Below are positions 6,939-14,935 of a DNA stretch of 21,152 nt, piece after piece; position 1 is the first letter of the stretch; every line of letters starts with the position of its first letter. The notes under the pieces are model-generated. The model was not told the DNA's origin. It saw nothing but the letters and a program-made list of their open reading frames with translations, and searched no databases. A program made the translations under genes and the position numbers. The stretch spans positions 1 to 21,152 of the forward strand of contig JAZODR010000055.1 of NCBI GenBank assembly GCA_045597125.1, read 5' to 3'. The DNA is from RGIG5579 sp045597125 (lineage in GTDB: Bacteria > Bacillota > Clostridia > Oscillospirales > SIG627).

Positions 6939-8585
6939 ATGCGAAAACTTTTATCTTTTCTGTTAATTTGTTTACTGCCGCTGCTTGCGGGTTGCGGCGA
7001 AGAAGAATCCGGCTCTGACACTTTAAATGTTATGTTGGGTTCAAACGTTGTTTCTTTGGACAGTGCGCAAGCTACTGATAGCGTTTCTTTTGAAGTTATT
7101 GCAGATTGTATTGACGGGTTAACGCAGCTTGATTCAAAAGGAAATGCAATTCCCGCCATTGCCGAAAGTTTTGATATTTCCGAAGACGGCAAAACTTACA
7201 CTTTTCATCTGCGCGACGCCAAATGGGCGAACGGCGAAGACGTTACGGCGGCTGATTTTGTTTTTGCGTGGCGTCGCCACTGCTTGGAATCAACCAAGTA
7301 TTCTTATATCATGGGGTCAACTGTTGCCTGTATCAAGAATGCTGATTCTGTCATCAAAAAACAAGCTGATCCTTCAACTTTAGGCGTTACCGCCGCGGAT
7401 TCAAAAACTTTAGTCGTTGAACTTGACGCTCCTGTTTCTTTTTTTCCTTCTTTAATGTGTTTTCCTGCTTTTTATCCTATCAACGAAAACTTTTACAACA
7501 GTCTTGACGCCGGAACTTACGGAATTAGTCCGGAAACTTTCCTTTCAAATGGCGCGTTCATTCTTTCTGAATATTTGCCGGGAACTGCCAATATTCGTCT
7601 CAAGAAAAATGATTCTTACTGGAACTCCGCCAACGTTGCCTTGAACAATTTAAAATATCAAGTTGTTTCTTCTTCCGACAATGCGCTGACCGCCTTTAAA
7701 AACGGCACGCTTAATCTTGTCGGGATTAACGGCAATCAAGTTGAAAGTGTCAAGAATGATTCTACTCTCTCAAAAAATTTAAAAATCGTCCCTACGGGAC
7801 TTTTACAGTATCTCTCTTTCAATCAAGACGCGAAAAATAATCACGGCGGGGCTCTTGCCAACGTCAATTTACGGCTTGCTATTTCCAATGCTGTTGATCG
7901 TGAATCGTTGGTAAATAATTACGTAACCAACGGCGCGCAGGCGACTTACACTGCTATTCCTCTTAACTTTGCTCCTCATTTGGAAACGGGGCAATATTTC
8001 GCTGAAGACCAACGCCAATTTTCTGACGTTGTCAGTTTTGATGTTGAAAAAGCCCAGAAATTTTTCGCCGCGGCGAAGAATGAATTGGGAAGGGACACTT
8101 TTGTCTTCAACATTATTTATGCAAATGACAGCGGCGACACTGTAATTAAAGTTGTTCAAGCTATCAAATCTCAACTTGAAGAAAATCTGCCGGGACTTAC
8201 TTTGAATCTTCAGCCGATGCCGAAAGCCGAATATCTTGACCGCGTTACCACAAACAGTTATGACATTGCTATTACCAATTGGGCGCCCGATTACAATGAT
8301 CCTATGACTTTCTTTACTTTGTGGACAACTGAAGGCTGCGAAATTTCCGAACATTGGAGCAACTCTGCCTACGATAAAATTATTGAAGACTGCACTACCG
8401 GCAACCTTGCCGCCGATTATAATTCCAGGTGGTCGGCGATGTACGACGCCGAAAGAATTTTGCTGGAAAATGCTGTCATTTCTCCTCTCTATACCAATGC
8501 AAGCGCGAATTTAATTTCGGAAAATGTCAACGGCGTTGAATTTCATTCCGTGGCCATTGAACGCGTCTTTAAGAATGTAAAATGA
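6939..8585 (+). CDS. oppA: Oligopeptide ABC transporter substrate-binding lipoprotein OppA
   Basis: 548 residues. The N-terminus MRKLLSFLLICLLPLLAGC is a lipoprotein signal with lipobox LAGC and lipidated Cys19. The body matches the SBP_bac_5 family of peptide and nickel receptors: DSAQATDSVSFEVIADCIDGL early, the family hallmark DGKTYTFHLRDAKWANGEDVTAADFVFAWRR (about 82-112), and a C-terminal YNDPMTFFTLW. It captures oligopeptides outside the cytoplasmic membrane and delivers them to OppBC. Oligopeptide rather than dipeptide or nickel specificity is assigned from overall similarity to OppA. Its stop overlaps the oppB start by three bases (ATGA), first of four coupled junctions. One octamer copy (7209-7216) lies in the hallmark block. 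Confidence 0.92.
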   Translation: MRKLLSFLLICLLPLLAGCGEEESGSDTLNVMLGSNVVSLDSAQATDSVSFEVIADCIDGLTQLDSKGNAIPAIAESFDISEDGKTYTFHLRDAKWANGEDVTAADFVFAWRRHCLESTKYSYIMGSTVACIKNADSVIKKQADPSTLGVTAADSKTLVVELDAPVSFFPSLMCFPAFYPINENFYNSLDAGTYGISPETFLSNGAFILSEYLPGTANIRLKKNDSYWNSANVALNNLKYQVVSSSDNALTAFKNGTLNLVGINGNQVESVKNDSTLSKNLKIVPTGLLQYLSFNQDAKNNHGGALANVNLRLAISNAVDRESLVNNYVTNGAQATYTAIPLNFAPHLETGQYFAEDQRQFSDVVSFDVEKAQKFFAAAKNELGRDTFVFNIIYANDSGDTVIKVVQAIKSQLEENLPGLTLNLQPMPKAEYLDRVTTNSYDIAITNWAPDYNDPMTFFTLWTTEGCEISEHWSNSAYDKIIEDCTTGNLAADYNSRWSAMYDAERILLENAVISPLYTNASANLISENVNGVEFHSVAIERVFKNVK

Positions 8586-9532
8586 CAAGATATGTATTTA
8601 ACCGAATTTTAATGGCGGTACTCACACTTTTTATCATCACATTCTTACTTTTCATTTTGATAAGAATAATGCCGGGCAATCCTTTTCCCGTGGAGAGGAT
8701 GAGTGCGGAAATGATTCTTCAAAAAAGAATGGAACTCGGACTTGACAAGCCGATTTTGGTACAATTCGGCGATTATCTTTCAATGTTACTGGGCGGCAAC
8801 TTTGGAAATGGAACTTCTCTTTACAACGGCGCGCCGATAAAACCGATTCTTCTGAAATGTTTGGAGAACTCGTTCAAAATTGGCGTACTTTCCATTTTAT
8901 TTGGCACAACTGTCGGCTTATTCATTGGAATTACCGCCGCCGTTAATCGTGGAAAATTCTTAGACGGTTTTTGCACAATAATTTCTATTCTTGGCGTCTG
9001 CATTCCGTCATATGTTTTTATGATTTTCCTTCAATATTTCTTTTCGTACAAAATACCGGTTTTCCCTTACTTTTTCGACTCCTCAAGATTTTTATTTTCG
9101 TCGATAATGCCGGCACTGTCTCTAAGTCTTTTGGCGATTTCAATCGTGGCTCGCTTTACCCGAAATGAAATGATTGAGGTTATGAACAGTGATTATGTCA
9201 AACTTGCTCAAGCGAAGGGCGTTTACGGCTGGCAACTCATACGCAAGCACATTTTGAGAAACGCACTTATCCCGATTGTTACTGTCATTGCGCCTCTTGT
9301 TGTGGATTTATTAACCGGCGCGATGGTCATTGAGAAAATTTACGGGATTAACGGCGTTGGAAAGTTAATGGTTGACGCCATTGCGGGTCAAGGAATAGAT
9401 TACAATTATGTTTTGGCTTTGGGAATTGTTTTTTCAGCCTTATACATTGGCGCGATGCTTATCCTTGACATTTTATACGGACTTATTGATCCGCGAATAA
9501 GGTTGAAGAAGGTTGACGATGGAAAAATATAA
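8582..9532 (+). CDS. oppB: Oligopeptide ABC transporter permease OppB
   Basis: 316 residues, beginning RYVFNRILMAVLTLFIITF, the usual first membrane helix of OppB/DppB permeases, followed by RIMPGNPF, also typical. About six membrane helices are visible. The cytoplasmic EAA loop that contacts the ATPases is at about 206-227 (AQAKGVYGWQLIRKHILRN). The protein ends DILYGLIDPRIRLKK, a standard family C-terminus. The start overlaps the oppA stop and the end overlaps oppC by 14 nt, so the permeases are probably translated in register. It forms the membrane channel with OppC. Confidence 0.92.
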   Translation: MTRYVFNRILMAVLTLFIITFLLFILIRIMPGNPFPVERMSAEMILQKRMELGLDKPILVQFGDYLSMLLGGNFGNGTSLYNGAPIKPILLKCLENSFKIGVLSILFGTTVGLFIGITAAVNRGKFLDGFCTIISILGVCIPSYVFMIFLQYFFSYKIPVFPYFFDSSRFLFSSIMPALSLSLLAISIVARFTRNEMIEVMNSDYVKLAQAKGVYGWQLIRKHILRNALIPIVTVIAPLVVDLLTGAMVIEKIYGINGVGKLMVDAIAGQGIDYNYVLALGIVFSALYIGAMLILDILYGLIDPRIRLKKVDDGKI

Positions 9533-10499
9533 TCCGCAAAAACAAGATTTTGATTTTCTTTCTGACAGAAACTTGGAAATTGATTCAACCTTTACTTCTC
9601 AAGGGTACTGGCAAAGTGTCGCCAACAACTTTTCCAAAAACAAATTTGCAATGACAGGCGTTTTTCTTGTTGCCGTCATTATGTTGTTTGCGATTTTCGC
9701 TCCTGTTTTGAGTCCGTTTGGTTATCAAGAGATTGTTTCTGTCGATTTGGACGGCAAAGAAATGGTGGCTAAAAGTTTGCCGCCGCAACTTGCCGGCGAC
9801 ACTGACAATTTATTTTTTGCGCACTCTTTTATTTTTGGAACTGACGATTTGGGGCGCGACCTTTGGACGCGAACTTGGCAAGGTGCTCGCGTTTCGTTAA
9901 TCATTGCTTTTGTTGCCATTTTCATTGATATGTTGATAGGCACTTCCTACGGATTAATTTCCGGTTTTTTTGGCGGGAATGTTGATAATGTTCTTCAGCG
10001 TTTCATTGAAATTATCGGAAGCATTCCGACGCTTGTTATCATTTCGATTTTGGCAATTTTCATGGACAAAGGAGTCGGGCTTGTTATTGCTTCTCTTTTA
10101 ATAACTGAATGGATAGGGATGAGTAAAATTGCCCGGGCGGAATGTTTAAAATTAAAAGAGCGGGAATTTGTTTTGGCGAGCCGAACTTTAGGCGCGGGAA
10201 GTTTCCACATTATCTTTACTCAAATACTGCCGAACTCCATTGGTCCCATTATCACTCAAGTTATGTTTTCAATACCGGTTGCGATTTTCACTGAAGCTTT
10301 TTTAAGTTTTGTCGGTGTTGGAATAGTTTTGCCTCAATGTTCGCTTGGCTCCCTGATTGAAGCCGGCTTTAACAACATTACCGTTTTGCCTTATCAAATT
10401 TTGCCGCCGATTTCGGTTTTGGCGATTTTGATGTTAGGTTTTAATTTAATTGGCGACGGTTTTCGGGACGCGCTTGCTCCGAAGTTGGAAAATATGTAA
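9519..10499 (+). CDS. oppC: Oligopeptide ABC transporter permease OppC
   Basis: I choose the ATG at 9519, which has AAGAAGG (9506-9512) six bases upstream, over the TTG at 9513. About 326 residues. An N-terminal cytoplasmic stretch of about 40 residues leads into the first helix (FAMTGVFLVAVIMLFAIFAP), as in OppC_N-bearing permeases. GTDDLGRDLWTRTWQGARVSL (about 108-128) is the family hallmark, and the EAA loop is REFVLASRTLGAGSFHIIF. The end is FNLIGDGFRDALAPKL, characteristic of OppC/DppC. The stop shares one base with the oppD ATG. Confidence 0.92.
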   Translation: MEKYNPQKQDFDFLSDRNLEIDSTFTSQGYWQSVANNFSKNKFAMTGVFLVAVIMLFAIFAPVLSPFGYQEIVSVDLDGKEMVAKSLPPQLAGDTDNLFFAHSFIFGTDDLGRDLWTRTWQGARVSLIIAFVAIFIDMLIGTSYGLISGFFGGNVDNVLQRFIEIIGSIPTLVIISILAIFMDKGVGLVIASLLITEWIGMSKIARAECLKLKEREFVLASRTLGAGSFHIIFTQILPNSIGPIITQVMFSIPVAIFTEAFLSFVGVGIVLPQCSLGSLIEAGFNNITVLPYQILPPISVLAILMLGFNLIGDGFRDALAPKLENM

Positions 10500-11557
10500 T
10501 GGATATTATTTTATCAATCAAAAACTTAGACGTTTCTTTTCAAACGAACGCCGGGACTATCCACGCAATACGCGGCGTTAATTTTGATTTACCGGCGAGC
10601 AAAACTATTGCGCTTGTTGGCGAAAGTGGCTCCGGCAAATCTGTTACGATGAAGGCGGTTACGGGACTTTTGGACAGCAACGCCGTTGTTAATACCGGAA
10701 ATATCTTTTTTTCTTCTTCCAAAAATGAAACAATCGACTTGCTTACTTTGACAAAAAAAGAATTGCGCCAAAAGATTAACGGTCAGCAAATTGCTATGGT
10801 TTTTCAAGACCCAATGACGAGTTTAAATCCCACCATGCAAATTGGCGACCAAATTGCGGAAGGGATTTTACTTCATCAAGATATTTCTGCCGTTGCCGCC
10901 CGTCAAAAATCACTGGAACTTTTAAACCTTGTCGGGATTCTTGACGCAGAAAAGCGGCTGAAAAATTATCCGCACCAACTTTCGGGCGGAATGCGTCAAC
11001 GCGTTGTCATTGCAACTGCACTTTCGCTCTCTCCAAAAATTTTAATTTGTGATGAACCGACAACTGCGCTGGACGTTACTATTCAAGCCAAAATTTTAAA
11101 TTTAATCAAGGACATTCAAGCCAAAATGGGCTTATCTGTCATTTACATTACTCACGATTTGGGCGTTGTTGCCAACGTTGCCGATTTTGTTTACGTAATG
11201 TACGCAGGCAAAATCATTGAGTTTGGGACTGTCAATGACATTTTCTATGATCCTCGCCACCCTTACACTTGGGGATTATTGGCGGCGATGCCTGATTTGG
11301 ATACAAATGATGACAGGTTATATTCAATACCGGGAAGTCCTCCGAATCTTTTGCACGAGCCGAAAGGCGACGCTTTTTCGCCGCGGAATATTTTTGCGCT
11401 TAAGATTGACGAAAAATTGGAACCTCCTTTTTTCAAAATTTCCGATTCTCATTATGCTGCAACTTGGCTGTTGCACCCTGACGCTCCGAAAATTCAAATG
11501 CCCGCCGACTTAAAAGCGCGGCTTATTCGTTCACGGAAGGCGGCGGGTTATGATTAA
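10499..11557 (+). CDS. oppD: Oligopeptide ABC transporter ATPase OppD
   Basis: 352 residues with Walker A GESGSGKS (41-48), Q-loop VFQDPMTSLNP (from 101), signature LSGGM (161-165), Walker B ILICDE (181-186) and switch His219. The oligopeptide-type C-terminal extension is present (HPYTWGLLAAMP, then EPPFF and ATWLLHPDAP). The four cysteines that bind an iron-sulfur cluster in some OppD/DppD proteins are absent: the block reads GDAFSPRN where many relatives have CPFxPRC. From memory this cysteine-free form is common in Firmicutes. It pairs with OppF to power uptake. It overlaps oppF by 8 nt. Confidence 0.92.
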   Translation: MDIILSIKNLDVSFQTNAGTIHAIRGVNFDLPASKTIALVGESGSGKSVTMKAVTGLLDSNAVVNTGNIFFSSSKNETIDLLTLTKKELRQKINGQQIAMVFQDPMTSLNPTMQIGDQIAEGILLHQDISAVAARQKSLELLNLVGILDAEKRLKNYPHQLSGGMRQRVVIATALSLSPKILICDEPTTALDVTIQAKILNLIKDIQAKMGLSVIYITHDLGVVANVADFVYVMYAGKIIEFGTVNDIFYDPRHPYTWGLLAAMPDLDTNDDRLYSIPGSPPNLLHEPKGDAFSPRNIFALKIDEKLEPPFFKISDSHYAATWLLHPDAPKIQMPADLKARLIRSRKAAGYD

Positions 11558-12437
11558 ACCTTTGCTTGAAGTTAAGCATCTTCAACAAAATTTTACAATT
11601 TCTCGTACTTTTACCGTTAAAGCTGTCAACGATGTTTCTTTTGAAATTTATCCCGGCGAAACTTTCGGGCTTGTTGGCGAAAGTGGCAGCGGCAAAACTA
11701 CCATTGGGCGCAGTATTATTCGGTTGTACGATCCTACTGACGGCGAGATTATTTTTAACGGCGTCAACATTTCCGGCAAACTTGATTCTTCAACTGATAA
11801 GATGTTGAGAAAAAATATGCAGATGATTTTTCAAGACCCTATGTCCAGTTTGAATCCGCGCAAAAAAATTGCGGACATTATTGGAGAAGGGCTTGACATT
11901 CAACATTTGTATTCTTCAATCAAAGAGCGCGGCGAAATTATTGCGGCGATTTTAAAAAAAGTTGGTCTTTCTCCCTCTCACGCCGAACGTTACCCGCAGC
12001 AATTTTCGGGCGGGCAGCGGCAGCGCGTCGGAATTGCGCGCGCGCTTGTAATGAATCCGAAGTTGATTATTGCCGATGAATGTATTTCTGCTCTTGATGT
12101 ATCTGTTCAAGCTCAAGTTGTCAATCTTATGAAAGACATTCAAGCTGAAACGAATTGCGCTTATCTTTTCATTGCGCACGATTTAAGTATGGTTAAATAT
12201 ATTTCGGACAGGATTGGCGTTTTGCACAAGGGTTTTTTGGTTGAGACCGGCAAAACTGAAGATATTTTTTCAAATCCCGTTCATCCGTACACTCAAAATT
12301 TATTGGCTGCCGTTCCTCTGCCAAATCCGGTACTTGAGAAACGCCGCAAAGTTTCAACTTTTGATTCTTCTGACTTGAATTATAAAAATGCCGCCATGAA
12401 AAGAATCAGTGACACTCATTTTGTTATTGACGGCTGA
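11550..12437 (+). CDS. oppF: Oligopeptide ABC transporter ATPase OppF
   Basis: 295 residues, somewhat short for OppF (usually 305-330) because of a brief C-terminal tail. Walker A GESGSGKT (43-50), Q-loop IFQDPMSSLNP (from 93), signature FSGGQ (152-156), Walker B LIIADE (172-177) and His210 are intact, so it should be an active ATPase. HPYTQNLLAAVPLPNP is the peptide-importer signature after the core. The tail ends ISDTHFVIDG, like other Firmicutes OppF proteins, so the gene is complete. Last gene of the operon; a terminator follows 47 nt later. Confidence 0.92.
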   Translation: MIKPLLEVKHLQQNFTISRTFTVKAVNDVSFEIYPGETFGLVGESGSGKTTIGRSIIRLYDPTDGEIIFNGVNISGKLDSSTDKMLRKNMQMIFQDPMSSLNPRKKIADIIGEGLDIQHLYSSIKERGEIIAAILKKVGLSPSHAERYPQQFSGGQRQRVGIARALVMNPKLIIADECISALDVSVQAQVVNLMKDIQAETNCAYLFIAHDLSMVKYISDRIGVLHKGFLVETGKTEDIFSNPVHPYTQNLLAAVPLPNPVLEKRRKVSTFDSSDLNYKNAAMKRISDTHFVIDG

Positions 12438-12443
12438 AAAAAT

Positions 12444-12462
12444 CTGCGCGAAACCTGCGCGA
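12444..12462 (+). repeat. Tandem pair of the CTGCGCGA dispersed motif
   Basis: Two copies, 12444-12451 (in context AATCTGCGCGA) and 12455-12462 (AACCTGCGCGA), sit between the oppF stop and its terminator. All 16 copies in the window start at 1755, 1849, 3017, 3894, 5550, 6023, 7209, 12444, 12455 and 18202 on plus, and at 16377, 17417, 17570, 19935, 20510 and 20559 on minus. Confidence 0.7.
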
Positions 12463-12477
12463 TTTTTCCCATAAAAT

Positions 12478-12508
12478 AAAAAAACGTCCGAAAGGACGGC
12501 TTTTTTTA
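12478..12508 (+). terminator. Rho-independent terminator of opp
   Basis: Stem CGTCC (12485-12489) and GGACG (12494-12498) with a GAAA tetraloop, then GC and seven T. An A run precedes the stem, so it could work on either strand. Confidence 0.88.
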
Positions 12509-12537
12509 TTGCAGAAAACTAAAACAGCGGTTATAAT
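12509..12537 (+). promoter_or_regulatory. Candidate promoter of the binding protein / GGDEF pair
   Basis: Perfect TATAAT (12532-12537), 17 nt after TTGCAG (12509-12514). The -10 is strong, the -35 weak, which would fit an activator-dependent gene. It lies right after the opp terminator. Confidence 0.5.
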
Positions 12538-12570
12538 TTCGCTGGAACTTTAATATAAAAATCAATCCGC

Positions 12571-12592
12571 AAAATAATTGCTTAATTATTTT
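12571..12592. promoter_or_regulatory. Inverted repeat in the leader of the binding-protein gene
   Basis: AAAATAATT (12571-12579) and AATTATTTT (12584-12592) are perfect 9-bp arms around GCTT, between the promoter and the ribosome site GAGGTG (before 12640). Could be a repressor operator downstream of the start of transcription or a leader hairpin. Confidence 0.4.
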
Positions 12593-12639
12593 AGCAAGGT
12601 AGCGGTTGAAAGTCAAATTTTAAGAGACGAGGTGAAAAA

Positions 12640-13605
12640 ATGTATCTGCGAACTGTCTTACTTCTTTCCGTCATTACTTTTTCGGCACTTTTGGTTGGCG
12701 GTTGTACTGAATCGCCGGATATTGTTGTCATTGACACTTTACCCTCAAAAGAAAAAGAAAAAGTCGCCGATGAAAGCGACTACAAGATTTATTTAATCAC
12801 AATGGATTTAGCTGATGATTTTTGGAAATCAATTGATGTTGGTTGTCGTCAAGCGGTGGAAGAAATTGGCGGGATTGACTATCACTGGATAGGTCCCGAC
12901 GTGAATGAGGATGACCCGCAAAGATTATGCATTGATCAAGCTGTTGATGAAGGTGCTGACGCTATTTTATTGGCTGCGAGTTCGCCTTGGGGCGTCAACG
13001 AAAGTTTAGACCGGGCGCGAAAAGCCGGGGTAAAGATAATCTACGTTGACAACGCCGCCGAGTTTGAATGTGTTGCTTTTTTGGCAACTGACAACGAATT
13101 GGCGGGAATGATCGCCGGCGAAACTATGCAGAAAGCCTTAGCTGACGCGGGAATTACTTCAGGAACTATCGGATTGATGGTTAATAAATCCAACGTTACC
13201 AGTACGACTTTGCGCGTCCGTGGATTCAGAAAAAAATTTGAAGGCACTTCCTTTACACTTGACGATACTTTTTTTATGGAAGACGACCCGCAAAGAATCA
13301 AGACTTTTATTTCTGAACACCCCGAATACGTTGCGTTTTTTGGTTCAAATGAAAGAACCGCGCTTGCTATTGGCGAACAAATTCAAGATTCAGGCTCCGA
13401 ACAAATTGTTGTTGGATTTGACACTTCAGATGCTGTCCTTTCCCTTTTATATGATGGGATTCTTTATGCAACTTTGCAACAGAAGCCGCAACTTATGGGG
13501 TATGACGGGATTAAAATTGCCGTTGAGACTTTGAAAGGCAATTACACTGAAAAGAACGTCAAAATTGATACCGGCGTTAAAGTTTTATACAAGGATTCAA
13601 TTTAG
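12640..13605 (+). CDS. Periplasmic sugar-type (Peripla_BP_4) binding lipoprotein, likely sensor component
   Basis: 321 residues. The signal ends in LVGGC, lipid-modified Cys22, so it is anchored outside the cytoplasmic membrane. The rest fits the ribose/galactose-type binding fold: DDFWKSIDVGCRQAVEE (about 58-74), DQAVDEGADAILLAAS (about 97-112), RVRGFRKKFEG, and a hinge-side FFGSNERTALAIGEQI and VVGFDTSDAVLSLLYDG. The ligand is unknown; sugars, AI-2-like signals and others use this fold. No permease or ATPase of a sugar importer is near. The next gene, nine nt later, is a membrane GGDEF protein. I infer that this receptor reports ligand binding to that enzyme, as the periplasmic NspS does to MbaA in Vibrio cholerae. 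Start supported by GAGGTG upstream. Confidence 0.82.
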   Translation: MYLRTVLLLSVITFSALLVGGCTESPDIVVIDTLPSKEKEKVADESDYKIYLITMDLADDFWKSIDVGCRQAVEEIGGIDYHWIGPDVNEDDPQRLCIDQAVDEGADAILLAASSPWGVNESLDRARKAGVKIIYVDNAAEFECVAFLATDNELAGMIAGETMQKALADAGITSGTIGLMVNKSNVTSTTLRVRGFRKKFEGTSFTLDDTFFMEDDPQRIKTFISEHPEYVAFFGSNERTALAIGEQIQDSGSEQIVVGFDTSDAVLSLLYDGILYATLQQKPQLMGYDGIKIAVETLKGNYTEKNVKIDTGVKVLYKDSI

Positions 13606-13614
13606 GTGGTTGTC

Positions 13615-14787
13615 ATGAAATACAGCACGAAACTTTTAATTGCGAACTGCATACCGATTTTGGCATTTGCCGTTATTTCGTTAATCATTGGTTTTCGACA
13701 ATTTCAAACCAGCATTTACAACGAGAAGCAAAATTATCTGAAGTCGTCGGCTTTTGCCGCTTTATCTTTGTATTCCAGCCGCGGTTACGGGGATTACGGG
13801 AGAAAAAATGACGGGAATGTTTGGCGCGGGATGAATTTCAATGTATCTGACGAAACTTCCGTTGTTGACGATTTGAAACGCCGCATTGATGTTGACACTA
13901 CATTTTTTTTCGGCGAAGTGCCGGAAATGACCTCCATACTTGACAAAAGCGGTATTAGGTCTGTTGAAACCAACGCTCTTTCCCACATTAAAAATTACAC
14001 TTTGGCTCGCGGTTCCGAACTCTGGTGCCGTGATATTACAATTAACGGCAAAAAATGTCAAGCCTATGTTATTCCCATAAAGCAAGACAGTGATAATTCT
14101 ATTGTTGGCGCGCTTATGGTTTCAGTTTCTGCTGACGCCTTCAACAATACCATTCGCAATTACATTTTAACCATTGCCGGTACTGCCTTGCTTATTCTTT
14201 TCCTGGCATTTTTATTTATTCGTTGGCACGTTGGGCGGTTTTCGGACGAATTTTACGAAGTTGCCGACAAGAGCAAGCGGGATTTATTAACCGGCTTGTA
14301 CAACAAACGCTCCTTTGAAGAAGAAGTGAAGAACGCGCTTGCAAAAAAACGCCCGCAAGAACTTTCCATTCTTTTAATCTTTGACTTTGACAATTTTAAA
14401 TACGTCAACGATACTTTTGGTCATCAAATTGGCGACGAAGTTTTGAAAGCCTTTGCTTCGATTTTGCGCCGGGCTTTTCGTTCTCAAGACCTTATTGGCA
14501 GGATTGGCGGCGATGAATTTATGGTATTTATGCCCCATATGTCCGAAAAATTTGCCGTTCGTGCTGATCAGATTTCACAAGAAATTTTAGACGAACTCCG
14601 AAATTTAAGCGTTGGATCTGCTGCTCATTTTTCCTGCAGTATAGGAATTGGAACTGACGACGGCGATTATAACTTTCAACGGCTTTATAAATTGGCTGAT
14701 ACGGCACTTTATCAATCGAAAGAGCGCGGCAAGGCTTGTTTTGTTCGATATTCTTCAAAAGAAGTGCCGATACCTGAAGAATATTAA
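13615..14787 (+). CDS. Membrane diguanylate cyclase with extracytoplasmic sensor domain
   Basis: I choose ATG at 13615, preceded by AGGTGG (13604-13609), over the GTG at 13606; this gives 390 residues. Layout: membrane helix at about 8-27, an extracytoplasmic region of about 150 residues (Cache-like in size, not certain in family), second helix at about 183-203, then the GGDEF domain from about 224. It has DLLTGLYNKRSF at the domain start, FDFDNFKYVNDTFGH with the metal and base contacts, and an intact GGDEF at 298-302. RSQD (289-292), five residues before GGDEF, is a full I-site, so product inhibition is expected. It makes c-di-GMP from two GTP. Pairing with the preceding binding protein suggests ligand control. 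It may share that gene's promoter. Confidence 0.88.
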   Translation: MKYSTKLLIANCIPILAFAVISLIIGFRQFQTSIYNEKQNYLKSSAFAALSLYSSRGYGDYGRKNDGNVWRGMNFNVSDETSVVDDLKRRIDVDTTFFFGEVPEMTSILDKSGIRSVETNALSHIKNYTLARGSELWCRDITINGKKCQAYVIPIKQDSDNSIVGALMVSVSADAFNNTIRNYILTIAGTALLILFLAFLFIRWHVGRFSDEFYEVADKSKRDLLTGLYNKRSFEEEVKNALAKKRPQELSILLIFDFDNFKYVNDTFGHQIGDEVLKAFASILRRAFRSQDLIGRIGGDEFMVFMPHMSEKFAVRADQISQEILDELRNLSVGSAAHFSCSIGIGTDDGDYNFQRLYKLADTALYQSKERGKACFVRYSSKEVPIPEEY

Positions 14788-14862
14788 CTTTTTCTTTGCC
14801 ACTTTCTTTTTTCCCGACGGGAAGTACCAAAATTTCTGCCAACTGCAAAAATCAAATTGTTT

Positions 14863-14887
14863 AAAACGGTCGACGTCGACCGTTTTT
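14863..14887. terminator. Bidirectional terminator between convergent GGDEF genes
   Basis: Perfect palindrome: arms AAAACGGTCGAC (14863-14874) and GTCGACCGTTTT (14875-14886), directly abutting, with T (A on the other strand) runs at both ends. A degenerate half, AAAACGGTCGGC, follows at 14903-14914. Confidence 0.78.
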
Positions 14888-14935
14888 GACGTATTGATTT
14901 TCCAAAACGGTCGGCAAATTCTTTTTTTCGCTTTA

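Noticed and set aside
11340..11500. Loss of the four iron-sulfur cysteines in OppD
   Set aside because: From memory the cysteine-free GDAFxPRN form is common in Firmicutes OppD, so it is lineage-typical rather than new.
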